64,000 nucleotides of DNA from Smithella sp. (GTDB lineage: Bacteria > Desulfobacterota > Syntrophia > Syntrophales > Smithellaceae). Of the stretch, positions 34,687-43,531 are shown in pieces. The translations under genes and the position numbers were made by a program. Each line of letters begins with the position of its first letter. The first letter of the stretch is position 1. Under the pieces are notes generated by a model. It was given only the letters and a program-made list of their open reading frames with translations. It searched no databases and was not told where the DNA came from. Where the stretch lies: positions 58,777 through 122,776 of the forward strand of contig JAGPFC010000008.1 of assembly GCA_018056685.1 (NCBI GenBank). Reading direction: 5' to 3'.

Positions 34687-36282
34687 CTAAAATCTAAAAA
34701 CATTTGCTGCGTCCTTGTTGAACTCTTCACGTAACACGCGATCGAGGTTTTTCTCGGAGGCGGTTTTCGGAATATCGCGCACCACCTGGAGAAACTGCGG
34801 GATGTAGCTCTTTTCCAGCGTTTTGCCCAACTCCCTGGAGATTTTGTTGGTATCGAGTTTCATCCCGGGAGCCAAAACGACGGCGGCCACAATGTCGCTT
34901 TCCCCCGGCGCTCCGGATTCTGCGGGAATGCCGTACACACAGACATCACTTACATCCGGAAGATCGGCCAGGGCCTTCTCCACATACTCAGGAAGAATAA
35001 AATCACCTTGGCGGCGCAATCCGCCGCCTTTACGGAAATCGAAGAAGAGCCAGCCGTTTTCATCCTTGTGGCACATATCACCCGTTCTCAGGACGCCGCC
35101 GCGGGTTTTTTCCTCGGAAGCTTTTTTCTTGCCAAGGTATTCCACCTCGACCTTGCCCTGCTTCTGCGCCACTACCAGTTCGCCGATTTCGCCTGGATCA
35201 CATTCGGTATCGTCATCCCGGACGATTTTCATTTCCATGACCCCTTCGATGGGTTTGCCGAACGACCCGATGGGACCGGTGCCCGGAGGATTGTGAGCGA
35301 AACCACCCTCCACCGCGCCGTACCATTCATGGATCTTCACGTCGAAACGTTTTTCAAAATCTTCCCAGATGCTGCGGGGCGTGCCGGCGCTCAGCACCTT
35401 TCTTACCGGGTTGTCGGCATCGTTCGGTTTCCTCGGCTCGCTGTAAATCCCCATCATCATGCCGCCCAGCAGCGAGAAGGTGGTGCAACCGTGCTTCCGG
35501 CAAATGTCCCAGAGTCTGCCCTTGGTAAACTTACGGCTGATGACTGAAGTAATCCCCATCATGATGGAGGGAACCAGCGTGACCGACTGGGCGTTGCCGT
35601 GCGTGAGCGAAAGTCCCGTATAGAGTTTGTCGTCACTCTGGTATTGCCAGATGAACTCGGCGAGCATTTTAAACATGGGCATTCTGTGGGCCTTGATCAC
35701 GACACCTTTCGGGTCTCCGGTCGTACCGGAGGTATAAATAATTTCCAAAGGCGTGTTGAGTTCCCTGTTCGCGTTATCGGGGATACCGCATTCCGGCCCG
35801 GCCAAAACCTCGTTGAGAGCGGGATACTTCCCGTTGTCTTTTCCGTCAAATCCCTCCTTGTAAACCACACCTATTACCTTCACATCGGACAGATCATGAA
35901 GAGATTTTTCCACATCATCGAGAAACTCGCTGGTGCAGATGATCCCTTTCGAGTTGGAATCCTTGATCTGATAACTTAATTTGTTTCCCTTGGAACGCGG
36001 ATCGATGGGCACCACGACGGCACCGGTCAGAGACGCGGCAAACATCGTATACAGGAATTCCGGATGATTGCGCATCACCAGACTGAAGCGGTCCCCCTTT
36101 CCGATACCGGACAACTGAAGGGCCTTGGCCACTTTGCATCCGTTGATAAAAAGATCCTTATAGGTAACAATTTCATCCGCCAGATTCTCACCGTTTTCAA
36201 AAGTGATGACGGGAAAATCAGGCAGCTTATCACATTTCATGGCCACTTCATCAGAAAACAGCCCGGGCACATAATCCAACAT
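34687..36282 (-). CDS. AMP-forming acyl-CoA ligase
   Basis: 531 aa, ANL superfamily. P-loop-like YTSGTTGDPKGV, adenine-site YGAVEGGF, the hinge region TGDMCHKDENGW and C-terminal catalytic Lys in PKTASEKNLDR are all present. Overall nearest in style to CaiC/BaiB-type ligases that activate carnitine-like or bile-acid-like carboxylates, though the substrate cannot be assigned. AAGGAG precedes the ATG. Second gene of the sigma-54-type operon, 55 bp after the SCP2-like gene; it would make the acyl-CoA used by the downstream dehydrogenase and thiolase. Confidence 0.9.
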   Translation of the reverse strand: MLDYVPGLFSDEVAMKCDKLPDFPVITFENGENLADEIVTYKDLFINGCKVAKALQLSGIGKGDRFSLVMRNHPEFLYTMFAASLTGAVVVPIDPRSKGNKLSYQIKDSNSKGIICTSEFLDDVEKSLHDLSDVKVIGVVYKEGFDGKDNGKYPALNEVLAGPECGIPDNANRELNTPLEIIYTSGTTGDPKGVVIKAHRMPMFKMLAEFIWQYQSDDKLYTGLSLTHGNAQSVTLVPSIMMGITSVISRKFTKGRLWDICRKHGCTTFSLLGGMMMGIYSEPRKPNDADNPVRKVLSAGTPRSIWEDFEKRFDVKIHEWYGAVEGGFAHNPPGTGPIGSFGKPIEGVMEMKIVRDDDTECDPGEIGELVVAQKQGKVEVEYLGKKKASEEKTRGGVLRTGDMCHKDENGWLFFDFRKGGGLRRQGDFILPEYVEKALADLPDVSDVCVYGIPAESGAPGESDIVAAVVLAPGMKLDTNKISRELGKTLEKSYIPQFLQVVRDIPKTASEKNLDRVLREEFNKDAANVFRF

Positions 36283-36337
36283 AACGTCTCCTTACTTCTT
36301 TTTCATAAAAATCTGATGATGTTCTGAGTGTGAACGG

Positions 36338-36721
36338 TTAAAGCCCGTGCTGTTTCATGTACACGGGATACAATTCATAAGCCGGCTTTACAATCGGAAG
36401 AAGTTTCATCACCTTGGCGATGTTGCCCTTGGACTTTATTTTGCGCATGGCCAAAGCCACCGGCAGATTCAGATCCTTTTTCCAAAAGGCGTGGCAGACA
36501 TCGCCGGCGAGCTGCATGGTTACATCGGCCCTGAGCGCCTGTTCGCCGAATTCCACTCCGTCCGGACCAACCCAGATAACCGCCGACGGTTCTGTAATCT
36601 CGAACTTGATTTGAATATCGGCTTCCTTGACTGCGCTGTTGAACTCCTGCTTCTCGTAAAGACTCTTCCAGAATCCGCCGAGAACTTCATACAAATATTC
36701 CGTATCCTTAAAAACCGCCAT
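36338..36721 (-). CDS. SCP2 sterol-carrier-type lipid-binding protein
   Basis: 127 aa. The pattern IQIKFEITEPSAVIWVG, then DVTMQLAGDVCHAFWKKDLN and the K-x-KGNIAKVMKL segment, is the SCP2 fold, a small hydrophobic-ligand carrier. ATG at 36721 is chosen because AAAGGGGG lies eight bases before it; ATG at 36727 is only two bases from that site. First gene of the acyl-CoA operon, about 64 nt after a predicted sigma-54 start point. It probably presents a bulky fatty or alicyclic acyl group to the downstream enzymes. Confidence 0.82.
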   Translation of the reverse strand: MAVFKDTEYLYEVLGGFWKSLYEKQEFNSAVKEADIQIKFEITEPSAVIWVGPDGVEFGEQALRADVTMQLAGDVCHAFWKKDLNLPVALAMRKIKSKGNIAKVMKLLPIVKPAYELYPVYMKQHGL

Positions 36722-36779
36722 ATCCATATCCCCCTTTAAGAGTATTTGTTCTGGCACTTATTGAACATCAACAATATGT

Positions 36780-36870
36780 GTTTGATCGTTCATACAGCAA
36801 CTAGCATGCCAAAGCTGAAAAAAGGCATGCTCATCCGCTCTGAGCGGCTTTGGCAAAGGGTTTGATCGTT
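36780..36870. repeat. Nested repeats around the sigma-54 promoter
   Basis: An 11-bp direct repeat GTTTGATCGTT occurs at 36780-36790 and 36860-36870. Between the copies lie inverted repeats TGCCAAAGC (36807-36815)/GCTTTGGCA (36847-36855), GCATGCC/GGCATGC, and CCGCT/AGCGG (36835-36847). The first left arm overlaps the -24 element, so pairing or protein binding here could control the promoter. Confidence 0.5.
36796..36811 (-). promoter_or_regulatory. Sigma-54 (-24/-12) promoter of the acyl-CoA operon
   Basis: Reverse strand TGGCATG-CTAG-TTGCT: one mismatch to the consensus TGGCACG-N4-TTGCT, with invariant GG and GC at exact spacing. Predicted start near 36785. A gene for a sigma-54 activator ends 200 bp upstream. 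Confidence 0.8.
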
Positions 36871-36908
36871 TGAATTATTTTCGTAACGGAAACAGTCAGG
36901 AAATTATT

Positions 36909-36924
36909 TTTGCATCCGCGCAAA
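36909..36924. promoter_or_regulatory. Upstream activator dyad 1 (TTTGC-N6-GCAAA)
   Basis: TTTGC ATCCGC GCAAA. Centre about 131 bp upstream of the predicted sigma-54 start, in the normal range for enhancer sites of NtrC-type activators. Confidence 0.65.
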
Positions 36925-36978
36925 TAAACCTGACGGCAAAAAATGGTTTTGTCGTTGGATTTCAAGGCGGTAGACTGT

Positions 36979-36994
36979 TTTGCACTTCCGCAAA
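36979..36994. promoter_or_regulatory. Upstream activator dyad 2 (TTTGC-N6-GCAAA)
   Basis: TTTGC ACTTCC GCAAA, same arms and spacer length as dyad 1, centred about 201 bp upstream of the predicted start and 19 bp from dyad 3. Confidence 0.65.
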
Positions 36995-36997
36995 AAT

Positions 36998-37013
36998 TTT
37001 GCGTCCGTGCAAA
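36998..37013. promoter_or_regulatory. Upstream activator dyad 3 (TTTGC-N6-GCAAA)
   Basis: TTTGC GTCCGT GCAAA, ending four bases before the regulator's stop codon. Dyads 2 and 3 are 19 bp apart centre to centre, just under two helical turns, as expected for cooperative binding. Confidence 0.65.
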
Positions 37014-37017
37014 AGCT

Positions 37018-38385
37018 CTACCCGTCGAGTTTGTTTTTTCTCCGGTAGATTGTGGACAGGTTGAGCCCGGACATCACGGAGGCTTTTTTTAAGTCCCCCC
37101 CTGCGGCGGAAAACAGTTTCTGATAATAACTCGACTCGAACATACTTTTCGCCTGTTCATAATTCAGCGGGAATGCTTCCTGATTTGCACGATCCATATC
37201 TATGCATTTGTATTCGAGCGGAAGGTCTTCAACGGTGATCATCTGATGCCTGGAGAAGACAGCGAGCCTCTCCACCAGATTGCGCAGCTCCCTCACATTC
37301 CCTTCCCAAGTATGCTGCATCAGGCAGGTCAGTACCTCCGGCGAAAAATTCTTTTTCCGGATTTTATTATGTTCGCAAACCTGACTCATGAAATGGTCGA
37401 GCAGCAGAGGAACGTCCTGAATTCTCTCGCGCAAAGGCGGAACATCGATTTTGATGACATTGATGCGATATAGAAGATCTTTACGAAAAAGTCCTTTTTT
37501 GACGAGGGCGGATATATCCATATTGGTGGCCGAGACAAGCCTGAAGTCCGCCTTGATGTTTTTTGTTCCGCCCACCCGCATAAACTCGCCTTCCTGAAGA
37601 ACACGGAGGAGCCTAACCTGAAACGAGGGCGAGGTTTCACTGATTTCATCCAGAAAAATCGTCCCACCTCCCGCGGCCTCGAAATATCCGAGCGTCCTGG
37701 CATTCGCGCCCGTAAATGCTCCTTTCTCATAACCGAACAGTGTCGGCTCCAAAAGCGTCTCGCTCAACGCCCCGCAGTTGACCGCAAAGAACGGTCCTTT
37801 GGCACGGAAGCTTTTTGCGTGGAGATACCGGGCAATCAGTTCCTTGCCCGTCCCGCTCTCTCCCTCAATCAGCACGGGCATTTCCAGACGGGCAATTCGC
37901 GTCGCCTGTTCGATCATTGTTTCCATGGCCTTGCAGGAATACACCATGGAATCACGGCCGATACCCGAACTGATCTGCTCTCTGAGCAGTTCGTTTTCGC
38001 GCAGAAGATTTCGCCGCTCCAGACAGTTTTTGATATCCAGTTTGATTTTATCGATGCTGCTGAACGGTTTGGCAAAGAAATCGTTCGCGCCGAGTCTCAT
38101 GGCTTCAATGACGGAGTCCATGTCGCCATAAGCCGAAATGATGATAATCATGGTCTCCGTATCCCGCATTCTGATTTGCTTCAAAACCTCCATGCCGTCG
38201 ACACCGGGCATACGTATATCCATGATGATCAGATCAAATGATTCGTTCGACCATTTCTGAAGCGCTTCAGTACCGTCTTTGACCAGGCTTACATTATAAA
38301 ATTCCGGCGAGAGAATTCTTTTGAAATATACCCGTGTATATTCTTCATCATCCGCCACCAGCACCTTGGGCAGTTTTTTATTCAT
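37018..38385 (-). CDS. NtrC-family sigma-54 response regulator
   Basis: 455 aa. Receiver domain with acidic ADDEE and phospho-acceptor D56 in IIMDIRMP; AAA+ domain with GESGTGKE Walker A, full GAFTGA loop and GGTIFLDEI Walker B; Fis-type helix-turn-helix ending STIYRRKNKLDG. ATG at 38385 overlaps the end of the kinase gene by eight bases (ATGAATAA), so the pair is translationally coupled. Its 3' end abuts the three TTTGC-N6-GCAAA dyads and a sigma-54 promoter for the SCP2/CoA-ligase operon, the probable target. Confidence 0.93.
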   Translation of the reverse strand: MNKKLPKVLVADDEEYTRVYFKRILSPEFYNVSLVKDGTEALQKWSNESFDLIIMDIRMPGVDGMEVLKQIRMRDTETMIIIISAYGDMDSVIEAMRLGANDFFAKPFSSIDKIKLDIKNCLERRNLLRENELLREQISSGIGRDSMVYSCKAMETMIEQATRIARLEMPVLIEGESGTGKELIARYLHAKSFRAKGPFFAVNCGALSETLLEPTLFGYEKGAFTGANARTLGYFEAAGGGTIFLDEISETSPSFQVRLLRVLQEGEFMRVGGTKNIKADFRLVSATNMDISALVKKGLFRKDLLYRINVIKIDVPPLRERIQDVPLLLDHFMSQVCEHNKIRKKNFSPEVLTCLMQHTWEGNVRELRNLVERLAVFSRHQMITVEDLPLEYKCIDMDRANQEAFPLNYEQAKSMFESSYYQKLFSAAGGDLKKASVMSGLNLSTIYRRKNKLDG

Positions 38386-40150
38386 ACCATTCTTTTCCCT
38401 TAACCGGCAGATAGGTGGTAAAAGTCGATCCTTTACCCACAATACTTTCCACACTGATTCTGCCGCCGTGATCTTGTATAATCCAGTAGGTAAGACTTAA
38501 TCCGATTCCTGTTCCGTCATCGACATTTTTCGTACTGAAAAATGGTTCGAATATCTTGGAAATGTCTCCCTCAGGAATCCCGCAGCCCCCGTCCCGAATG
38601 GTCACCACGATCTGCGTTTCTCTTGCATTATCGTAACCGCATCCCACCTTGATAACGCCATGACATTGAAGAGCCTGTGCGCTGTTAATCAGCATGTTCA
38701 TGAAGGCCTGTTGCAGCAGGACAGGATCTCCACGGATGATTGAGACATCCTGATAACTGCGTTCCACCCTCACTTTTTTGAAATCCGGATGCTTCATGAG
38801 CATTTCGATACCGGCATCGAGGACATTTCGGACATCAATATCCGTATGCGTCACCCCTTCCTGCCTCCGGGAAAACCGGAGCAGCCGCGAGATGACTTCC
38901 TTGCAACTCTCGCCCGCTTCTCTGATCATTTTTATGTAAGCATATCTCTCATCCTCAACATCGATCATCTGCATCAGAATGTCCGCAATATTAATGACGC
39001 CAACCAGCGGATTATTGATCTGGTGGGCGAGGCCGTTAACGAGCTCCCCAATAAAATTCATCTTCTGAGACTGGATGAGATTCTGCCTGAGTTTGCTTCG
39101 CTCCTCGATATCCACCGCAAGAAAAAGCGTTGCAATATCCTTGCCGGTTTTTTCGTCTTTGACCTTGTTGGTATAAAGCTCGATGGGAAAAGTGGATCTG
39201 TCCGACCGGTAGATGTGAACCGTCCCGTACCAGAGATCGCCGGAGGAAACAGCCAGATCAAGTTTAAGAAGCTCTTCCTTCGGGAAAAATCTGTCCACCG
39301 GGGAATTGTAGACCTCGCTCGCTTGAAATCCGAGCAGACGTTCGGCCGTTTTGTTAAAACTGACGACACGGCGCTTGTTGTCCACCGAAATCACCATATT
39401 GGGTGAAGAATCAAGCAACTGAGACATGTAGTTCTGAGACATCCGCAGATCTTCACCGGCCTTTTCCGCTTTTCTTTTTTCGCGGTATAATTCATCTTCT
39501 ATCTCGACGAAAACGGTGACCCGTTCATGTTCCCTCAACCGGGTCGCGATAAACTTGATGATCATGTCCTTCTTATAAAATTGCGGATAGTAATGATCGA
39601 CAATAAGGGTCTCGCTGGTAATATTACTATTGATGACCCGGTCAAACAAATTCGTTATTTCGGAATATTCGAAGGCCTTCTGATAGACTTCTCTTATATC
39701 GCGACCGATAAGTTGCTGGCGTTCCTGGCGGGAATTCTGCTCCTGCTTTTTATTAACATAGACAATGGTGCCGTTCTCGTCACAGAGAATCAGACCGATG
39801 GGTGCCTCTTCTATGATGGTTTCCAGAAATTCGTTTCGTTTCTTCAGCTCGGCAAGTTTGCTCAAAGCGGCATTTTCAGACAGAGGTTCATCCTCGGGTT
39901 GAAACAAAAAAATGATATGTTTCTCCGCGGGAAACACACGGACGGAATATCTTCCCGTCTCCATCACGATACCCTCGGCCGTTCCTCCTTCCTTCAGAAT
40001 TTGCGAAGTGAGAGTTGTTCGGAGGGAAGGAAGACAATCGAAGAGGTTCATTTTCTTCTTCGACATGCTCCTGTTTATAAAACAGCGACAGCCGGGAGTT
40101 ATATCCACAATACTAAGATCGCTTTTAGTGATAATGAGTCCATGTTGCAT
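38378..40150 (-). CDS. Cytoplasmic PAS-domain sensor histidine kinase
   Basis: 590 aa, no membrane segment. An N-terminal PAS-like region (about 1-85), two clearer PAS domains (about 105-220 and 240-355), phospho-acceptor H376 in GLAHQINNPL, then an ATPase domain with NMLINSAQ, DGGCGIP and GTGIGLSL. The HQINNPL form of the H-box is common in NtrB-like kinases. AGGA seven bases before the ATG. It forms an operon with the NtrC-type regulator, from a good sigma-70-type promoter. Being soluble, it probably senses an internal metabolite, perhaps the acid or acyl-CoA handled by the adjacent operon. Confidence 0.92.
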   Translation of the reverse strand: MQHGLIITKSDLSIVDITPGCRCFINRSMSKKKMNLFDCLPSLRTTLTSQILKEGGTAEGIVMETGRYSVRVFPAEKHIIFLFQPEDEPLSENAALSKLAELKKRNEFLETIIEEAPIGLILCDENGTIVYVNKKQEQNSRQERQQLIGRDIREVYQKAFEYSEITNLFDRVINSNITSETLIVDHYYPQFYKKDMIIKFIATRLREHERVTVFVEIEDELYREKRKAEKAGEDLRMSQNYMSQLLDSSPNMVISVDNKRRVVSFNKTAERLLGFQASEVYNSPVDRFFPKEELLKLDLAVSSGDLWYGTVHIYRSDRSTFPIELYTNKVKDEKTGKDIATLFLAVDIEERSKLRQNLIQSQKMNFIGELVNGLAHQINNPLVGVINIADILMQMIDVEDERYAYIKMIREAGESCKEVISRLLRFSRRQEGVTHTDIDVRNVLDAGIEMLMKHPDFKKVRVERSYQDVSIIRGDPVLLQQAFMNMLINSAQALQCHGVIKVGCGYDNARETQIVVTIRDGGCGIPEGDISKIFEPFFSTKNVDDGTGIGLSLTYWIIQDHGGRISVESIVGKGSTFTTYLPVKGKEWYE

Positions 40151-40162
40151 GGTATCATCCTA

Positions 40163-40183
40163 TCACATGCGCACGAAATGTGA
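40163..40183. promoter_or_regulatory. Dyad in the kinase-regulator leader
   Basis: TCACAT (40163-40168) and ATGTGA (40178-40183) with a 9-bp centre, 12 bp before the kinase start codon. Resembles a CRP/FNR half-site pair, but the spacing is longer than their usual 6 or 4 bp centre. Confidence 0.3.
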
Positions 40184-40258
40184 CACAATTGAAAACGTCA
40201 TTGTATAAACACACTTGATTGCCTGAGACTTGATATGGTGTTACTTTTATGGCGCAGG

Positions 40259-40287
40259 ACTATAGGAAAATTGTAATTTTATGTCAA
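40259..40287 (-). promoter_or_regulatory. Sigma-70-type promoter of the kinase-regulator operon
   Basis: Reverse strand TTGACA (40287-40282), exact 17-bp spacer, TATAGT (40264-40259). Predicted start about 40252, giving a leader of about 100 nt before the ATG at 40150. Confidence 0.7.
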
Positions 40288-40304
40288 CGTGAAATTCAAG
40301 GAAC

Positions 40305-42269
40305 CTAGTCATAAACCACCCACTGTTCAAACGGGCGGTCGGCGTCATATTCTGATAAGGGTGCTATTTCCCGGATAAATCGGGAAGGCGCCAGATTCAA
40401 AACACCCGAAGAGCGGGTATAGTCGAGCGCCGGATAACACAAGTAAAGTTGATCTTTCGCTCTGGTAACAGCCACATAAAAGAGCCTTCTTTCCTCCTCC
40501 TCTCCTTCCTGTTCCTTCAATGCCCGCTGCAGGGGGATCATACCGTCCGCGCACCAGATTAAGAATACATAAGACCACTCCAGACCTTTGGCCTGATGGA
40601 TGGTACTCAAAGCAATCTTGTCTTCATCATCTTCTTCGCCGATACTTTCTTCTTTGGCCATATTGGTGAGCAGTGCCAGTTCGTTTAAGAAATCTTCCAT
40701 TTTTAAGAACTGGGCGGAAAAATTTCCCAGTTGAATTAAATCCTCTTCTCTCGAAGGAGCGTCTGAATAATTGTCCTGCAAATAAACACGGTAACCGCCT
40801 CTGTTTAACAAAACATCAATGATCTTTTCCGGAATACGCTCGGCTTCGGAAAGTTCCAGAAGTAGAGCGATCGTTTTTCGGCATTCCTCCAGCCCCGGCT
40901 TCGCGGATTTCGACATTGCCTTGATGAATCCCTCACTCAAAACAGCATGCAGCGGATTATCTTCCTTTTTCAAATAATGCCAGATCTTGTTGAACGTCGC
41001 CTTCCCGACTTTGGGATACATGATCATCAGTCGCCGCCACGCCAGTTCATCGCGCGGATTGACGAGAATGCGCATATAAGAAGTCACATCCTTAATGTGC
41101 GCCTGTTCAAAAAAACGAATGCCCGAACGCATATCAAACGGAATGTCGCGCCGCACAAATTCCATCTGCATTTCCATCGAATGATAATGCGCGCGATAAA
41201 GAACGGCGATTTCCCTGAGCGGTACGCCGGATCGAATCAGTTCCGTCACCCGCTGCGCGACAAAATCAGCCTGTTTCACGACGTTCTGTGCGGAAACCAT
41301 CACCGGCCTTGTGCCGTTTTTGCGTACGGCTTTCAATTCCTTGGGAAACTGCTTTTCGTTATTATTGATACTGAGATTGGCCAGATGCAGAATCTCCGGC
41401 GTGCTGCGATAGTTGGTCTCCAGTTTGAATATTTTGCAATCGGGATAACGTTGGGGGAAATTAATGATGTTATTGAAATTCGCTCCCCGGAAGGAATAGA
41501 TGCTTTGCGAATCATCTCCCACCACCATCAGATTCCGGTGCGTCGAGGCCAGCAAATCAACGATGTCTGCCTGAATGATGTTCGTATCCTGATACTCGTC
41601 CACCAGAATATGCTCAAAGCGGCCGGAAAGCGTTTTTAGAACATCTGGATTTTCCTTGAGAAGCGTGCGGCAATTATTCAATAAATCATCAAAATCCATC
41701 ACCGCCAACTCTCTCTTCTTCTGTTCGTAAAGAGTGGCCACCTGCATGAGTTCATTCATCAGATGCAGGAAAAAAGGATATCGTGACATGAGAATGTCTT
41801 CCAGCGTTGTCTGTGTATTAACCGTCAGACTGATGAGCTCAGCGATGATATTGCTCTTGGGAAACTTGCTCAATTTTGGATTGATTTTCAGATCAGCCAT
41901 GCAGGTGGAAATAATCTGACGGGCATCCTCGCTGTCCACAATCGAAAAATTGGTTTTATAACCGAGATAATGGGCATGTCTTCTTAAGAAAAGATGCGCG
42001 ACATGATGAAACGTGCCGCCCATGATTCTTTTTGTGTCGGCATGAATCAGACCCTCGACACGGTTGAGCATGGCATGAGATGCTTTATTGGTGAAGGTGG
42101 CCAAAAGAATATTCTCCTGCGCGACACCGCTTTCCAAGAGACGCGCAACCCGGTAGGTCAGTGTTCTGGTTTTGCCGCTGCCCGCGCCGGCCAGCACCAG
42201 CAGTGGGCCGCCCTCTTCCATGACAACGCGATATTGTTCCTGATTCAGTTCTTTTGCATAATCAATCAT
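40305..42269 (-). CDS. Rep/UvrD-type ATP-dependent DNA helicase
   Basis: 654 aa superfamily 1A helicase. Walker A in LAGAGSGKTRT, motif II VDEYQD, motif III GDDSQSIYSFRGA, motif IV around ETNYRST, motif V in IHQAKGLEW and motif VI in FYVAVTRAKD. ATG at 42269 is preferred over a TTG codon directly before it. It unwinds DNA 3'-5' in repair or replication restart. The size is that of Rep or a short PcrA, and it lacks a long C-terminal tail. Transcribed toward the kinase-regulator promoter region, with no terminator hairpin obvious between. Confidence 0.92.
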   Translation of the reverse strand: MIDYAKELNQEQYRVVMEEGGPLLVLAGAGSGKTRTLTYRVARLLESGVAQENILLATFTNKASHAMLNRVEGLIHADTKRIMGGTFHHVAHLFLRRHAHYLGYKTNFSIVDSEDARQIISTCMADLKINPKLSKFPKSNIIAELISLTVNTQTTLEDILMSRYPFFLHLMNELMQVATLYEQKKRELAVMDFDDLLNNCRTLLKENPDVLKTLSGRFEHILVDEYQDTNIIQADIVDLLASTHRNLMVVGDDSQSIYSFRGANFNNIINFPQRYPDCKIFKLETNYRSTPEILHLANLSINNNEKQFPKELKAVRKNGTRPVMVSAQNVVKQADFVAQRVTELIRSGVPLREIAVLYRAHYHSMEMQMEFVRRDIPFDMRSGIRFFEQAHIKDVTSYMRILVNPRDELAWRRLMIMYPKVGKATFNKIWHYLKKEDNPLHAVLSEGFIKAMSKSAKPGLEECRKTIALLLELSEAERIPEKIIDVLLNRGGYRVYLQDNYSDAPSREEDLIQLGNFSAQFLKMEDFLNELALLTNMAKEESIGEEDDEDKIALSTIHQAKGLEWSYVFLIWCADGMIPLQRALKEQEGEEEERRLFYVAVTRAKDQLYLCYPALDYTRSSGVLNLAPSRFIREIAPLSEYDADRPFEQWVVYD

Positions 42270-42619
42270 CAATGCCGCACACCCTTAATATTTATTATCA
42301 GTAAATGATGAGCGTTTATAAGGTAAAAAATGCAGATATTCAAGCGAATAACGATCAATGTTTCCCATAATATCGACTTCAATATTAACCGTTAACATCG
42401 ACTGATAGGATTACAAGTCAGTCCCCATCGACGCATCCCGAAATCCATTATCTAATCCACTCTATACATTTAGTACCCAGAATCTCCTTGACACTCAAGG
42501 GAGCGGTCCTTATACTCCATCAGGAAAAAAGGAAGGTCATATTCATTAATAATCATCAATTAATGCCTCTCACTGATTTATGGACAACAAAGACGGAAGC
42601 CCCCTAAGGTGGACTTATA
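42270..42619. other. 350-bp divergent intergenic region
   Basis: Between the helicase gene (reverse) and the alpha/beta hydrolase (forward). AT-rich near the helicase, then a consensus promoter at 42488-42516 serving the hydrolase. No reading frame, tRNA or clear repeat was seen in the remainder. Confidence 0.5.
42488..42516 (+). promoter_or_regulatory. Consensus sigma-70-type promoter of the hydrolase gene
   Basis: TTGACA (42488-42493), 17-bp spacer, TATACT (42511-42516). Predicted start near 42523, so the leader is about 97 nt; AAGGTGG lies eight bases before the ATG at 42620. Confidence 0.72.
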
Positions 42620-43531
42620 ATGTTTAAAAAAATGCAATGCTATTGTGAGTTGGGTTTTCGGTCAACACCGGTTGAGTCCTTAAAACAAAAATATTGCGAT
42701 AATGATTCAAAATTCATCGTTATCGATGGACTCGAGGTCCATTATAAGGACCAGGGCGAAGGACCCGTTCTTGTTCTTCTTCACGGGGTTGTCTCATTCC
42801 TCCAGACATGGGACGGCTGGTATGAAGAATTGAAAGGACGGTATCGGATCATTCGCCTGGATTTACCGGGATGGGGGATAACCGGACCTTGGGGAAAAAC
42901 GGGCAATGTAAATTATAGCGGTAAAAGGATCGCACGGTTCCTTGAAAAGTTTTTAGACATGCTGGGCATTGAACGGTTTTATCTGGCGGGGAATTCATTG
43001 GGGGCCTTTTACGCGTGGTATTATACGACCCGTCATCCCGAAAGAGTTCAAAAGCTCATTCTTCTCGATCCGATCGCGTACAATCAATCGCTCCCGTTTG
43101 AATTCGCGCTGATGAAAATTCCGGGCGTAAAATTTCTTGTGACCCATGTCGTTCTTCCGCGTTTTCTCATCCAAAACAGTATCAATCGATTATATGGCAA
43201 ACGAGACCGGATTGAGGAAAAAATGTATGACTTATACTGGGAAATGATCATGCGTGCCGGTAACAGGAACACCCTTGTGCTGATATTTTCCATGATCGCG
43301 GAATTGAGTAAATCAAAAAACATATTTGGCGATGTCAAAAAAATCAAGAAACCTGTATTGATGGTATGGGGCAAGCAGGACGTCTGGTCCCGCTGGAAGG
43401 AAACCCTTCATGAATGGCAGCGTGATCTTCCGCATGCTGAACTTATCATGTATGATAATTGCGGGCACATGCCCATGGAGGAAATCCCGGTGGAAACCGC
43501 TCGCGATGCGCATGCATTCCTTATGAAATAA
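42620..43531 (+). CDS. Alpha/beta hydrolase
   Basis: 303 aa. Oxyanion-region LLHGVVSF, nucleophile elbow GNSLG, a likely acidic residue in WGKQDVW and the catalytic His in CGHMPME give a complete triad. No signal peptide is seen. The cap region (about 165-230) is basic and hydrophobic. Could be an esterase, lipase-like or C-C hydrolase; sequence alone does not decide. Stands alone under its own promoter, between the helicase and the EF-G paralogue. Confidence 0.85.
   Translation: MFKKMQCYCELGFRSTPVESLKQKYCDNDSKFIVIDGLEVHYKDQGEGPVLVLLHGVVSFLQTWDGWYEELKGRYRIIRLDLPGWGITGPWGKTGNVNYSGKRIARFLEKFLDMLGIERFYLAGNSLGAFYAWYYTTRHPERVQKLILLDPIAYNQSLPFEFALMKIPGVKFLVTHVVLPRFLIQNSINRLYGKRDRIEEKMYDLYWEMIMRAGNRNTLVLIFSMIAELSKSKNIFGDVKKIKKPVLMVWGKQDVWSRWKETLHEWQRDLPHAELIMYDNCGHMPMEEIPVETARDAHAFLMK

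Noticed and set aside
36752..36767. TGGCAC on the forward strand as a second sigma-54 promoter.
   Set aside because: The -12 element is missing: five bases on it reads GAACA, without GC at the needed position, and no gene lies downstream in that direction.
42273..42619. A tRNA or small RNA gene in the gap beside the helicase.
   Set aside because: No cloverleaf, T-loop sequence or terminator hairpin could be found by eye.
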